Shown here: one piece after another, positions 45,289 to 53,995 of the stretch
Layout of the letters: every line of letters begins with the position of its first letter
Position numbering within the stretch: the first letter of the stretch is position 1
Assembly (NCBI GenBank): GCA_964563435.1
Contig: CAZLXI010000024.1
Location: 1-64,000 of the forward strand
Direction: 5' to 3'
Source: Leadbetterella sp964563435
GTDB taxonomy: Bacteria > Bacteroidota > Bacteroidia > Cytophagales > Spirosomataceae
DNA: 64,000 nt
Program-made: the position numbers and the translations under genes
Notes under the pieces: model-generated
The model's input: the letters and a program-made list of their open reading frames with translations, nothing else
Databases searched by the model: none
What the model was told of the DNA's origin: nothing

Positions 45289-46200
45289 ATGTTCTGGTCC
45301 AGGAAATTAAAGCTCATGGGTAACCGCTTCGTCATCAGCATTGATGAGGAGTCGGAAGAACGGGCGCAAGAGAAGATTGACCAGGCAGTGGCGGAGATCT
45401 CCCGGATAGAAAAGCTTTTTACCACTTTTTCGGAAGACAGCATCACCTGCAGGGTCAACGCCCTCGCCGGGATACAACCCGTGGAAGTACCGGAGGAGTT
45501 CTTCCAGCTGGTCAAAAGGGCGCAGAAAATTTCAGCGCTGACCCGGGGAACTTTTGACCTATCTTACGGCTCTATAGATAAACGCCTCTGGAATTTTGAT
45601 CAGACCATGATCACCCTGCCTACGGCTCACGCCCTTCAGAATCTGCAACTGATCAACTACCGGAATATCCTCCTGGATGACACCCACCGGACCGTCTTCC
45701 TGAAGGAGAGAGGCATGCGGATAGGTTTTGGCGGGATAGGAAAAGGCTATGCTGCCGACAGGGCCAGCCAGCTGCTGCGTGAGCTGGGCGTGCAGAACGG
45801 AGTGGTCAATGCCAGCGGAGACCTGAAAACCTGGGGCACCTGCAACGGCCGGCCCTGGACGATTTCCGTGGCCGATCCGGATGCCCCCGCCTCCCCGTTT
45901 TCCGAGCTGGAAGTGGGTGAAATGGCCATAGCCACCTCCGGAACCTACGAAAAATATACGGTCATTGACGGGAAAAGGTATTCGCATACCATTGACCCGC
46001 GCACCGGCCTCCCTGTTAGTGGAATAAAGAGCGTAACGGTGGTCTGCCCTTATGCCGAGCTGGCCGATGCCATGGCTACGCCCCTGTCGGTGCTGGGTAT
46101 TGATGAAAGCCTTCACCTGATCAACCAGATGAAAGACATCGCCTGTATCCTTATTGATGATCATAACCGGGTATTCACCTCTAAAAATCTTTGCTCATGA
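45289..46200 (+). CDS. apbE: FAD:protein FMN transferase (ApbE)
   Basis: A 303-aa flavin transferase that moves FMN from FAD to a Thr or Ser of acceptor proteins. The family strings GFGGIGKGYAADRASQLL, NASGDLKTWG, SGTYEKYTVIDGKRYSHTIDPRTGLPV and ADAMATPLSVLG are present. Start ATG 45289 directly follows the thioredoxin stop. Odd: the N-terminus (MFWSRKLKLMGNRFVISI) lacks a clear signal peptide or lipobox, although most ApbE proteins act outside the membrane. Either it acts in the cytosol or the export is unusual. No canonical D-x-x-[ST]-G-A-[ST] acceptor motif is visible in its neighbours. Its stop overlaps the next start (ATGA). Confidence 0.93.
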   Translation: MFWSRKLKLMGNRFVISIDEESEERAQEKIDQAVAEISRIEKLFTTFSEDSITCRVNALAGIQPVEVPEEFFQLVKRAQKISALTRGTFDLSYGSIDKRLWNFDQTMITLPTAHALQNLQLINYRNILLDDTHRTVFLKERGMRIGFGGIGKGYAADRASQLLRELGVQNGVVNASGDLKTWGTCNGRPWTISVADPDAPASPFSELEVGEMAIATSGTYEKYTVIDGKRYSHTIDPRTGLPVSGIKSVTVVCPYAELADAMATPLSVLGIDESLHLINQMKDIACILIDDHNRVFTSKNLCS

Positions 46201-46406
46201 AGCGTGTCGTATTATTGTTACTTCTCTCCCTGTCTGCGTTTTCCTGCGTACCGGTGAAAGAATACCAGAAAAATAAGATCAACGATGCCGAAATGGCCCT
46301 TTCAAACCGGAATGTGGAAAAATTCGAGAGCAGCTTCTACCTGTACCGCGAAGGAGCGGGAGGGGCCAATGGCGGGAAAAGCAGTGGCGGCTGCGGCTGC
46401 AACTAG
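46197..46406 (+). CDS. DUF4266 small lipoprotein with Gly-Cys tail
   Basis: A 69-aa lipoprotein (SAFSC, Cys17) whose short mature part is VPVKEYQKNKINDAEMALSN, a charged helix, and then ends in the Gly/Ser/Cys tail GGKSSGGCGCN. The tail looks like a metal-binding or modification site. DUF4266 proteins are known mainly as neighbours of DUF3570, thioredoxin and ApbE genes. The ATG overlaps the apbE stop as ATGA. The frame is open slightly upstream, but the TTG at 46191 is not needed. Confidence 0.85.
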   Translation: MKRVVLLLLLSLSAFSCVPVKEYQKNKINDAEMALSNRNVEKFESSFYLYREGAGGANGGKSSGGCGCN

Positions 46407-46531
46407 AATCTGTTTAAAAATATGCAAACTGCTGCGTTGTTTTCGGAATTCGGCCTCAGTCACATACTTTTAGTATGCTCCTTCGGCCTCATCCTCAACG
46501 CCTTGCATTTTGCATATTTTTAAACAGATTC
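46406..46531. repeat. 126-bp MITE-like imperfect palindrome with 23-bp perfect ends
   Basis: Perfect 23-bp inverted ends (46406-46428 and 46509-46531). Inside, GCGTTG and CAACGC pair further, TTCGGCCTCA occurs twice, and a central CATAC-TTTTA-GTATG hairpin forms the apex. It starts on the last base of the DUF4266 stop codon. It looks like a small non-coding mobile element, or a folded intergenic element that may trim the message before the DUF3570 gene. I noticed no second copy in the window. Confidence 0.7.
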
Positions 46532-46565
46532 CCGGACCGTAAACAACAGAAGCCATGAACCCGGT

Positions 46566-46665
46566 GGCGAACCGCTTTAAGAAAACGGTCACCAACCGGC
46601 CAATGAATAAAAACGGTCCGTTTCACGGCTAAAGGCTAATGGCTAAAAACTGAAAGCGGTTCGCC
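46566..46665. repeat. Second inverted repeat before the DUF3570 gene
   Basis: GGCGAACCGCTTT (46566-46578) is the exact reverse complement of 46653-46665. In between are an AACGGTCCGTT palindrome and short GGCTAA repeats. Right next to the 126-bp element, it fills the only long gap in the redox cluster. Confidence 0.55.
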
Positions 46666-46687
46666 GCCCGGATAAAATTTTATACAC

Positions 46688-47902
46688 ATGAAAAAACTTG
46701 TATTATCGGCCGGACTTCTCGCATTCCTGTGGACCTCCTCACTGAAGGCACAGGTAGCAGCTGTTGATACCGTCACGCAGCCTGTGCGGAAGCTTACCTT
46801 TGAAGAAGCGAACTTTGTTTCCTCCTACTACAGCCAGGACGGGAATAACGCGGCCGTTACGGGCGGAACAGGCTCGGAAAAACTGACCGATATAGCAGCC
46901 GGCTTTAACGTTACATTTTCGCTGCTGGACCGGAAAAGCCGCAAAAACACGTTTACCCTGGATGCATCCATCGAGAAATACACTTCCGCTTCATCCGATC
47001 AGGTCGACCCCACTACCGTTTCTTCAGCCTCACGAACCGACGAGCATTTTTACCCTTCGCTGGTGTGGAGCCGTAAAAATGAAAAAACCGGAAACACCTT
47101 CGGCCTCAATGCCGCGTATTCCACGGAATTTGATTACAAATCTTACGGCGGCGGTGTATTTTATGCCAAAACTTCACAGGACAACAACTCCGAATTTACA
47201 GCCCGGCTAAACCTCTTTTTCGATACCTGGAAAGTGATCCTGCCCGCAGAGCTGCGCCCCGAAGGCTACCCTACCGGCGCACGCGAAGATTCCGACGGGA
47301 TCCCCTATAAGCCGCGGAACTCCTATAACCTGAGTTTCGCCTACTCGCGGGTGCTCAACCCCGACCTTCAGCTTATGGTAATGGTGGATCCGTCTTACCA
47401 GGTGGGTCTGCTCAGCACGCCCTTCCACCGGGTGTATTTCAATGATAATTCTCTCCGGGTGGAAAAGCTCCCCGGAAAAAGGCTGAAGCTTCCCGCCAGC
47501 ATCCGGGCCAATTATTTCGCGGGAGATCGCCTGGTGCTCCGGAGCTTCTACCGCTTTTATGCAGACGACTGGGGCATGACTGCCCATACGGCCAACCTGG
47601 AGACGGTTCTGAAGATCAACCCCTTCTTTTCGGTCACTCCGCATTACCGTTTTAATTCTCAAAGCGGCATTGATCATTTTGCGGCCTACGGAGAAAGTTT
47701 CCCGGCATCAGCCTTTTATACCAGCGACTTTGATTTATCCAAATTTTCGAGCCACTTCGCCGGTTTAGGGTTCAGATTTTCCACACCGGGCGGCATAATG
47801 GGAATAAGCATCTGGAAATCAATGGAATTACGATATGGATATTATCAGAGATCCACCGGTCTGAAAGCCCATATCGTATCGCTCTCCGTCCAACTCCGGT
47901 GA
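46688..47902 (+). CDS. DUF3570 outer-membrane beta-barrel
   Basis: A 404-aa exported protein (signal to about KAQ, residue 22). It has the DUF3570 string SSYYSQDGNNAAVTGGTGSE near 45-65, alternating amphipathic strands throughout, and a final aromatic-poor end (HIVSLSVQLR). The barrel likely sits in the outer membrane. DUF3570 genes usually follow DUF4266, and the two are presumed to form a complex; no function is known. The Thr/Gly-rich TGGTGSE segment slightly resembles an ApbE acceptor site but lacks the Asp and Ala of the consensus. It is separated from DUF4266 by the two inverted repeats. Confidence 0.85.
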   Translation: MKKLVLSAGLLAFLWTSSLKAQVAAVDTVTQPVRKLTFEEANFVSSYYSQDGNNAAVTGGTGSEKLTDIAAGFNVTFSLLDRKSRKNTFTLDASIEKYTSASSDQVDPTTVSSASRTDEHFYPSLVWSRKNEKTGNTFGLNAAYSTEFDYKSYGGGVFYAKTSQDNNSEFTARLNLFFDTWKVILPAELRPEGYPTGAREDSDGIPYKPRNSYNLSFAYSRVLNPDLQLMVMVDPSYQVGLLSTPFHRVYFNDNSLRVEKLPGKRLKLPASIRANYFAGDRLVLRSFYRFYADDWGMTAHTANLETVLKINPFFSVTPHYRFNSQSGIDHFAAYGESFPASAFYTSDFDLSKFSSHFAGLGFRFSTPGGIMGISIWKSMELRYGYYQRSTGLKAHIVSLSVQLR

Positions 47903-48023
47903 GTCATTGAAACCCTAGGATTGGTCGCTTTAAAATCAGGTTTGGTCTATCCGACAATCTCTTAAATAAACCTGTGCGCTTATTTTGTGTCAAATTTCTT
48001 GGAAATTAAGCAAAAAAATCATC

Positions 48024-50648
48024 ATGTCTCGGAAAATTCATATTCTCATTACTCTTTTAATCAGCACTTCTACTTTTGCTCAGTGGGGCCCTCCGGGCGG
48101 CGGAGGCGGTGGGGGAAGAAATCAGGAAAGAACGCTGCCTAACCGGCAGCAAAACCAGGAGTTGAACCTCGATGTAGCCCCCAAAGGCAATTCTAAAATC
48201 AGTGGAAATATTGTGGATGAAGAGCTGACCACCGCTGTGGAATTTGCCAGCGTGGCCCTGATAGATGCCGCCACGGGTAAAGCCATTGACGGAACCATGG
48301 CCGATGATAAAGGTAAATTTGAGCTGAAACGCGTAGCGGAAGGTACCTACAACCTCAGCATTTCTTTTGTAGGCTACGAAACGAAGAAAATTGAAAAGAT
48401 CAAAGTGGAGAAAGGGAAAGATGTGGACCTGGGTGTGATCAAACTGAAGTCCAGCAGCATAGCCCTTGAAAGTGTGATCGTAACAGGTGAGAAACCTATT
48501 ATTGAGGAAAAAGTGGACCGCCTTGTCTACAATGCAGAAAGAGACATGACCGCCGCAGGGGGGGACGCCTCGGATGTTTTGAAAAATGTGCCCATGTTAA
48601 GTGTGGATCTTGACGGAAACGTTTCCCTCAGAGGAAGTGAAAACATCCAGGTACTGATCAATAATAAGCCCTCCACCATTGTAGCCTCCAGTATCGCCGA
48701 TGCTCTGAAAATGATCCCGTCGGAGCTGATCAAGTCGGTGGAAGTCATCACCTCCCCTTCTGCCCGTTACGATGCGGAAGGAACGGCCGGTATCATTAAC
48801 ATCATCACCAAAAAATCTACTTTGCAGGGACTTAACCTGAACATCAACGGCGGGCTGGGTAACCGGGCTTCCAACCTGGGCTTTAACGGAAATTACCGGA
48901 CCGGCAAGCTGGGTATTTCCTTTGGTGGCTTCGGGAGAATGAACTACAACAAATCCAAAAACGAAAGCTTTAATGAAAACCTGGTGACCGGTTTAAGAAC
49001 CGACCAGTTTGCTTCCGGAAGAACCAACGGGATGTTCGGAAGATACAATATCGGCTTTGATTATGACCTGGGCAACGGCCAGACCCTTTACGGTGGGGTA
49101 GCCATAGGACAGCGGGCGTTTAACCGCTTTAACGACCAAACCTTCAACTATTTCGGAAGAGACTCCCTCACCAGCGCACAAACCCTTTTAAGACAGGAAC
49201 TACGGGATCAGGATGCCATTAACCAGGGACTCTCCATCGATTATACGCTGGACTATATCAAAATATTCCAGCCCGGAACGGAGTGGTCCATATCGGCCAT
49301 GTACAGTCAGAGCAAAGACAGGACCGATAACTACACCAATTTCCTGAACGGCAGCAATATCTATAAAAAACAATGGAACGATAATGACAACCTCAACAGT
49401 GAGCTGGCATTCCAGACCGACTTCCTGAAATCCATTGGGAAAAATCAGCAGCTGGAAGTGGGGGCCAAGAGCCTGACCCGGCTCATTGACAGTAAATACC
49501 TTTATCTGCTGTCGGAGTCTTCTTTAAGCCAGGACAGGGATAACTTCGATAACCTGCCCGAAGATCCGAGAAATCCGGGTGGCGGACTTAAGTATAATCA
49601 GAGCATTTATTCTGCCTATGTCGCTTATACCTATTCTACCGCCAGTAAGCTGACCCTGAAAGCAGGCGGGCGCTTCGAATATACGACCATAGATGCCACT
49701 CAGACCATCAATCAGCTGGGGGCCGACATTCCTGTAAGACAATATTTCACGGATGAATACCCTGTGTTTGTTCCCAGCTTAAACCTCTCCAAGCCTTTTG
49801 GTACGTATACGACCAAACTATCGTATAACTATCGTATTCAAAGACCCGGATTAAGGCAGATCAACCCCAATATCAATATTGCCGATCCGCTGAACATCAG
49901 CATGGGTACTACAGACCTCGTACCTGAAAAAACCCATAATGTGGAACTGAGCGTCAGCAAATCTATCGGACGCAGTTATTTTACCCTTTCTACCTTCGGA
50001 AGATACTCCGGAAACAACATTACCCGGGTAAGTATGACAGCAGAAGGGGCAGCCGCCCGGTACCCGCAGATCCCTGAGCTGCAAAACCTGGACCCGTCCG
50101 CTATTGTGACCACCTTTGAGAACATTGGTAAGGAAACCACGCTGGGCGGAAACTTCTTCGGCAATATTTCCATAAACCGTAACTGGTCATTTAATACCAA
50201 CTTTGACATGTATTATGTGAATATTATGGGTAAGGAATTCAAGGGTGACCGGATGGTAGACAGAACCACCGACGGCGTGGTGGTAAGTGCCCGTTTATCT
50301 ACTAACCTTAAACTCGCCGATAAATGGTCACTGCAGGCCAACGGCGGCTGGAGAGGCAAGCGGGTATCCCTGCAGGGAGAAAGCGCCGCTGTGCCTAACT
50401 ATGCCCTGGCCGTACGATACGACATTAACAAAGACGCCAGCATAGGACTGGGTGCCGATAACTTCTTCGGAGGTATCAAAATGAAGAATAACTCGGCTAC
50501 CAGCCAGTTCATATCCAACAGTACCAATTACATGTTCAACCAGAACATCAGGCTGACGTTTACGTACAAAATGGGGAACATGCGCTTTGTTCAAAAGAAG
50601 AGAGGCATCTCCAACGATGACACCAAGGGGGGCGACGACGATAATTGA
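48024..50648 (+). CDS. Outer-membrane receptor with CarboxypepD-like domain (OMP_b-brl_3 type)
   Basis: An 874-aa exported protein; ATG 48024 starts the signal (STSTFAQ), followed by a striking Gly run (GPPGGGGGGGRN). Residues about 60-150 form a carboxypeptidase-like domain (ISGNIVDEELTTAVEFASVAL), then a plug (VLKNVPMLSVDLDGNVSLRGSE, INNKPSTIV) and a barrel. It lacks the SusC signature and a SusD partner, so the ligand is unclear; this type is common for peptides, metals or siderophores. It stands alone, ending in a strong terminator, and faces frr. Confidence 0.9.
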   Translation: MSRKIHILITLLISTSTFAQWGPPGGGGGGGRNQERTLPNRQQNQELNLDVAPKGNSKISGNIVDEELTTAVEFASVALIDAATGKAIDGTMADDKGKFELKRVAEGTYNLSISFVGYETKKIEKIKVEKGKDVDLGVIKLKSSSIALESVIVTGEKPIIEEKVDRLVYNAERDMTAAGGDASDVLKNVPMLSVDLDGNVSLRGSENIQVLINNKPSTIVASSIADALKMIPSELIKSVEVITSPSARYDAEGTAGIINIITKKSTLQGLNLNINGGLGNRASNLGFNGNYRTGKLGISFGGFGRMNYNKSKNESFNENLVTGLRTDQFASGRTNGMFGRYNIGFDYDLGNGQTLYGGVAIGQRAFNRFNDQTFNYFGRDSLTSAQTLLRQELRDQDAINQGLSIDYTLDYIKIFQPGTEWSISAMYSQSKDRTDNYTNFLNGSNIYKKQWNDNDNLNSELAFQTDFLKSIGKNQQLEVGAKSLTRLIDSKYLYLLSESSLSQDRDNFDNLPEDPRNPGGGLKYNQSIYSAYVAYTYSTASKLTLKAGGRFEYTTIDATQTINQLGADIPVRQYFTDEYPVFVPSLNLSKPFGTYTTKLSYNYRIQRPGLRQINPNINIADPLNISMGTTDLVPEKTHNVELSVSKSIGRSYFTLSTFGRYSGNNITRVSMTAEGAAARYPQIPELQNLDPSAIVTTFENIGKETTLGGNFFGNISINRNWSFNTNFDMYYVNIMGKEFKGDRMVDRTTDGVVVSARLSTNLKLADKWSLQANGGWRGKRVSLQGESAAVPNYALAVRYDINKDASIGLGADNFFGGIKMKNNSATSQFISNSTNYMFNQNIRLTFTYKMGNMRFVQKKRGISNDDTKGGDDDN

Positions 50649-50661
50649 TGGGATACGGTTC

Positions 50662-50700
50662 AAAAAAAGAGGGAGGTTCAGCAGAACCTCCCTCTTTTTT
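50662..50700. terminator. Bidirectional terminator between receptor and frr
   Basis: Arms 50662-50679 and 50684-50700, GAGGGAGGTTC stem core, AGCA loop, A tract before and T tract after, so it works for both convergent genes. Confidence 0.9.
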
Positions 50701-50715
50701 GGGCTATTTACAAGA

Positions 50716-51276
50716 CTATACCTGCATAATATCGGCTTCTTTCGCCGCTAACATCTGTTCTATTTTCTCAATAAACTGATTGGTGAGCTTCTGAACGCGC
50801 TCTTCTCCGCTTTTGATGGCATCCTCGGAAACACCGTCGTTCTTGAGTTTCTTCAGCTCATCATTCATTTCCTGTCTTACCTTCCGGGTATTTACTTTTG
50901 CTACTTCTATCTCTGCCTTTACCCGCTTCACCAAATCGCGCCGGCGGTCTTCCGTCAGTGGAGGTACATTCAGCCGGATGGTCTCCCCGTCATTGGCCGG
51001 GTTTAAGCCCACATTCGAATTAATGATGGCCCTTTCTATATCCGAGATGATTTTTCTTTCAAAAGGTTTGATCTGGATAGTCCTGGCATCCGGCGTGGTT
51101 ACTGATGAGACCTGCGAAAGCGGTGACATTACACCGTAATATTCCACCAGTATCCCGTCGAGCATATTTACGCTGGCTTTTCCTGCCCTGATCTTGGTTA
51201 ACTCTATCTGTGTGTGTTTCAGGGCCCGATCCATTCCGTCCTGGGTCATGTCAAGAATTAAATCAATTTCTTCCAT
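50716..51276 (-). CDS. frr: Ribosome recycling factor
   Basis: A 186-aa cytosolic factor that splits post-termination ribosomes with EF-G. It has the three-helix bundle strings GILVEYYGVMSPLSQVSSV, TIQIKPFERKIISDIERAI, NDGETIRLNVPPLTEDRRRDLVK and the C-terminal coiled helix with the RV-KLTNQFIEKIE end. The length is standard. It follows pyrH by 20 bp, the usual conserved gene order. Confidence 0.98.
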   Translation of the reverse strand: MEEIDLILDMTQDGMDRALKHTQIELTKIRAGKASVNMLDGILVEYYGVMSPLSQVSSVTTPDARTIQIKPFERKIISDIERAIINSNVGLNPANDGETIRLNVPPLTEDRRRDLVKRVKAEIEVAKVNTRKVRQEMNDELKKLKNDGVSEDAIKSGEERVQKLTNQFIEKIEQMLAAKEADIMQV

Positions 51277-51296
51277 ATTCCTTTAACTGTTAAGTA

Positions 51297-52007
51297 TTAA
51301 TTCACCAGGGTTCCGATAGCTTCTCCCTTTACTACCTTCAACAGGTTTCCGGGCTCGTTCATATCAAAAACGATGATGGGAAGCTTATTTTCTTTACATA
51401 ACGTAAAAGCGGTCATATCCATTACTTTTAAGCCCCTGGCTATCACTTCGTCAAACCCGATACTGTCATATTTTATTGCATCCGGATTTTTGCGGGGGTC
51501 ATCATTGTACACCCCATCCACACTGGTTCCTTTCAGCAGGATCTGCGCACCGATCTCAATGGCTCTTAAAGCGCCTCCCGAATCCGTTGAGAAATACGGA
51601 TTACCCGTACCCGCTCCAAAGATCACCACCCGCCCCTTTTCCAGGTGCCGGATGGCCCTCCTGCGAATAAACGGCTCGGCTACCTGCTCCATTTTAATGG
51701 CTGAAAGCAGCCGGGTCTTCAGACCTTCTGTTTCCATGGCGCTCTGAATGGCCATCCCGTTGATCACTGTAGCCAGCATGCCCATATAGTCTCCCTGGGA
51801 ACGGTCGATCCCCGACTTGGAGGCCGCCCCTCTGAAAATATTCCCGCCTCCGATCACAATGGCCACTTCGCAGCCGGCTTCAACCACCGCAGCCACTTCT
51901 TTGGCATAACTTTCTAAAATATCAGGATTAATGATCTGGCTTTTATCCCCTCCGTTCAGCGCTTCTCCGCTTAACTTCAGGAGTATTCTTTTGTATCTCA
52001 GAGACAT
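51297..52007 (-). CDS. pyrH: UMP kinase
   Basis: A 236-aa amino-acid-kinase fold enzyme that makes UDP from UMP with ATP. It has RILLKLSGEAL, VIGGGNIFRG, GDYMGMLATVINGMA, VIFGAGTGNPYFSTDSGGALRA and VDGVYNDDPRKNP. Length and order are normal. The only upstream signal is a TATCTTTG box on the minus strand at 52025-52032, 18 bp before the start, which likely drives pyrH-frr. Confidence 0.98.
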   Translation of the reverse strand: MSLRYKRILLKLSGEALNGGDKSQIINPDILESYAKEVAAVVEAGCEVAIVIGGGNIFRGAASKSGIDRSQGDYMGMLATVINGMAIQSAMETEGLKTRLLSAIKMEQVAEPFIRRRAIRHLEKGRVVIFGAGTGNPYFSTDSGGALRAIEIGAQILLKGTSVDGVYNDDPRKNPDAIKYDSIGFDEVIARGLKVMDMTAFTLCKENKLPIIVFDMNEPGNLLKVVKGEAIGTLVN

Positions 52008-52024
52008 GAAACTTTATTTTTTGA

Positions 52025-52032
52025 CAAAGATA
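52025..52032 (-). promoter_or_regulatory. Promoter -7 box for pyrH-frr
   Basis: Reads TATCTTTG on the minus strand, ending 17 bp before the pyrH ATG. The nearest TTTG is only 13 bp further, short for a -33 element. Confidence 0.5.
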
Positions 52033-52057
52033 ATTTCTAAATCTCCAAATAAAAAGA

Positions 52058-52933
52058 CTACTTCGAAACCTTCTTGTTCAGGATAAAAATACTGATCAGA
52101 ATGACGGCCATTCCGGAGAGATGGATCACCCCTACTTTCTCTCCATCAGCAATGCCGGCCACCATCGCCACTACCGGAATGAGATAAGTGACCGAAGAAG
52201 CAAAAATGGGTGTGGTGATCTTAAGAAGGTAATTATAAAGTATCGCCGCCAGGCCTGAATTCACAACTCCCAGAATAAGGAAATAGAGAATATACAGCTG
52301 ATTACCGGGAAGAAATATCTTGCCGAAAAAATCTGTAAAAAGCAGGATTACCAAAGCCGGTACACCCATCAGCCCTACTGAAAAAGAGCTGATCACAATG
52401 GGCCTTACTTCGGTCAGGTGATAGCTCAGGATGTTGGTATTGAGCCCATACATAAAAGTGGCAGCCAACACCAGTGCCGCATAGGGGTTACTGAGGTCAA
52501 TGGAAAATTTTTCTCCGCTGGAGATAAGCAGTAAACTTCCGATAAATCCCAGAAAGATACCGATGAACTGGTAGCGGTAGATGTGTTTCCGGAAAAGAAG
52601 CCAGCCCACCAGGAGTACAAAAACAGGAGTGGTAGCATTCAATGTCCCGGAAAGGGAGCTGCTGATCCTGCTGCCTGCCGTGCCGAAAACTATGGCCGGT
52701 AACAGGTACCCGAGAAGCCCGGAAAGCGCTATCGGAAAAGCCTTGTTCTCCGGAAAATCAGCCCGGTTCCGGATGGCCCACGGGAGCAGGAACAGGGCCG
52801 CTACAAAGATACGCCCCGCGCCGATCTCGATGCCTGAGAAAGCAACGGTCAGCTTTTTTATAAACAAAAACGACAACCCCCAGGCTATCGCCAGTATAAA
52901 CAGGATGATCAATGATTGTTTCTTACGAGACAC
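52058..52933 (-). CDS. EamA/DMT-family transporter
   Basis: A 291-aa permease with ten predicted helices in two five-helix repeats. The N-terminus LIILFILAIAWGLSFLFIK and the mid and late GTAGSRISSSLSGTLNATTPVFVLL stretch are typical of the drug/metabolite exporters. No ATG is available, so GTG 52933 is the start. The substrate is unknown. Confidence 0.9.
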   Translation of the reverse strand: MSRKKQSLIILFILAIAWGLSFLFIKKLTVAFSGIEIGAGRIFVAALFLLPWAIRNRADFPENKAFPIALSGLLGYLLPAIVFGTAGSRISSSLSGTLNATTPVFVLLVGWLLFRKHIYRYQFIGIFLGFIGSLLLISSGEKFSIDLSNPYAALVLAATFMYGLNTNILSYHLTEVRPIVISSFSVGLMGVPALVILLFTDFFGKIFLPGNQLYILYFLILGVVNSGLAAILYNYLLKITTPIFASSVTYLIPVVAMVAGIADGEKVGVIHLSGMAVILISIFILNKKVSK

Positions 52934-53035
52934 GCCCCTACATTTTTCCGAAATGTAGATAATTTCTCTTCCCTAAGCTAAAGCGCTGCAGGAAAGAAGA
53001 TAAAAGTTCAACAGGATCTTGAAATTATACCAGAC

Positions 53036-53866
53036 TTACAGCCGGGCAAGTATCCATCCCAGCACATAACGGAACACTTCTTCCTTTTCAGGCTCATTGT
53101 GAAGCTCATGGAAGAGGCCTTTCCACGACTTAAACGTAACATCTCCGCTCAGAAATTTGGCGGCAAATTTTTCGCTGGCCGCAGGGCTGGTCAGAATATC
53201 GCTGTCGCCGTGCATCAGCAGCAGGGAGACCGCCACGGCGTCACGCTGAAGGTTAACCAGCCACCTCCCCCATTCCAGTACACCCATTCCTACTTCCGCC
53301 GAAATGACATCATGCACCAAAGGATCGGCCTGATATGCGTTAATCACGGCAGGATCACGCGAGATGCCATTTACATCTAACCCGTTACGCTGGGTGAGTG
53401 AAGGAAGTAGCTTTCTTCCGATCTTACCTATCATCAACCGGCTCCGGGTGATCTCAAATCCCGGCTCAATGGCCGGAGCCGAAACGATCACCCCCGCCAC
53501 CCGCGGGTTCTTTTTGAATAAATAATTCAATACCACGCCGCCGCCCATGCTGTGCCCGTAAATGAACAGGGGTAAGCCCAGCTGCCGGATCATCCCTACC
53601 AGGAAATCCACCTGCCAGAGATAATCGTCCATTTTGGGGGTATGGCCTTTCGGGCCTTCTGTACGACCGTGTCCGAAAAGGTCTACCGCATATACATTGA
53701 CCCCTTTCTGCGTAAAATACTCCGCAAAGTGCTTATAGCGCCCGCTATGTTCTCCCATCCCATGAATCAGTACCAGGTTGGCTTTCGCCGGATTTTCACC
53801 TGTCCATTGGTTAAAAAACATCTTCCGGCCGTCAAATGCCTCCAGAAAAAAACTCTTCTCAGTCAT
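53036..53866 (-). CDS. Alpha/beta hydrolase, monoacylglycerol lipase-like
   Basis: A 276-aa cytosolic serine hydrolase. It has the HGMGEHSGRY oxyanion segment (35-44), the nucleophile elbow GHSMGGG (Ser106), Asp in LLMHGDSDIL, and His in WKGLFHELHNE. Residues and layout match the monoglyceride lipase/lysophospholipase (PldB-like) group. It is leftward and lone, and would free fatty acids from monoglycerides or lysolipids. Confidence 0.9.
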   Translation of the reverse strand: MTEKSFFLEAFDGRKMFFNQWTGENPAKANLVLIHGMGEHSGRYKHFAEYFTQKGVNVYAVDLFGHGRTEGPKGHTPKMDDYLWQVDFLVGMIRQLGLPLFIYGHSMGGGVVLNYLFKKNPRVAGVIVSAPAIEPGFEITRSRLMIGKIGRKLLPSLTQRNGLDVNGISRDPAVINAYQADPLVHDVISAEVGMGVLEWGRWLVNLQRDAVAVSLLLMHGDSDILTSPAASEKFAAKFLSGDVTFKSWKGLFHELHNEPEKEEVFRYVLGWILARL

Positions 53867-53995
53867 GAACTTCTAACGCAGAAAAGGGGGCTTACAGGGT
53901 ATCCCTTCCTGTAAAACTATTCTGTCAGATTGGTTAATAGTTCAAATTTAATCCTTTTATTTATTTTAAATTCACACCTGGAATGCTTTTTATTT

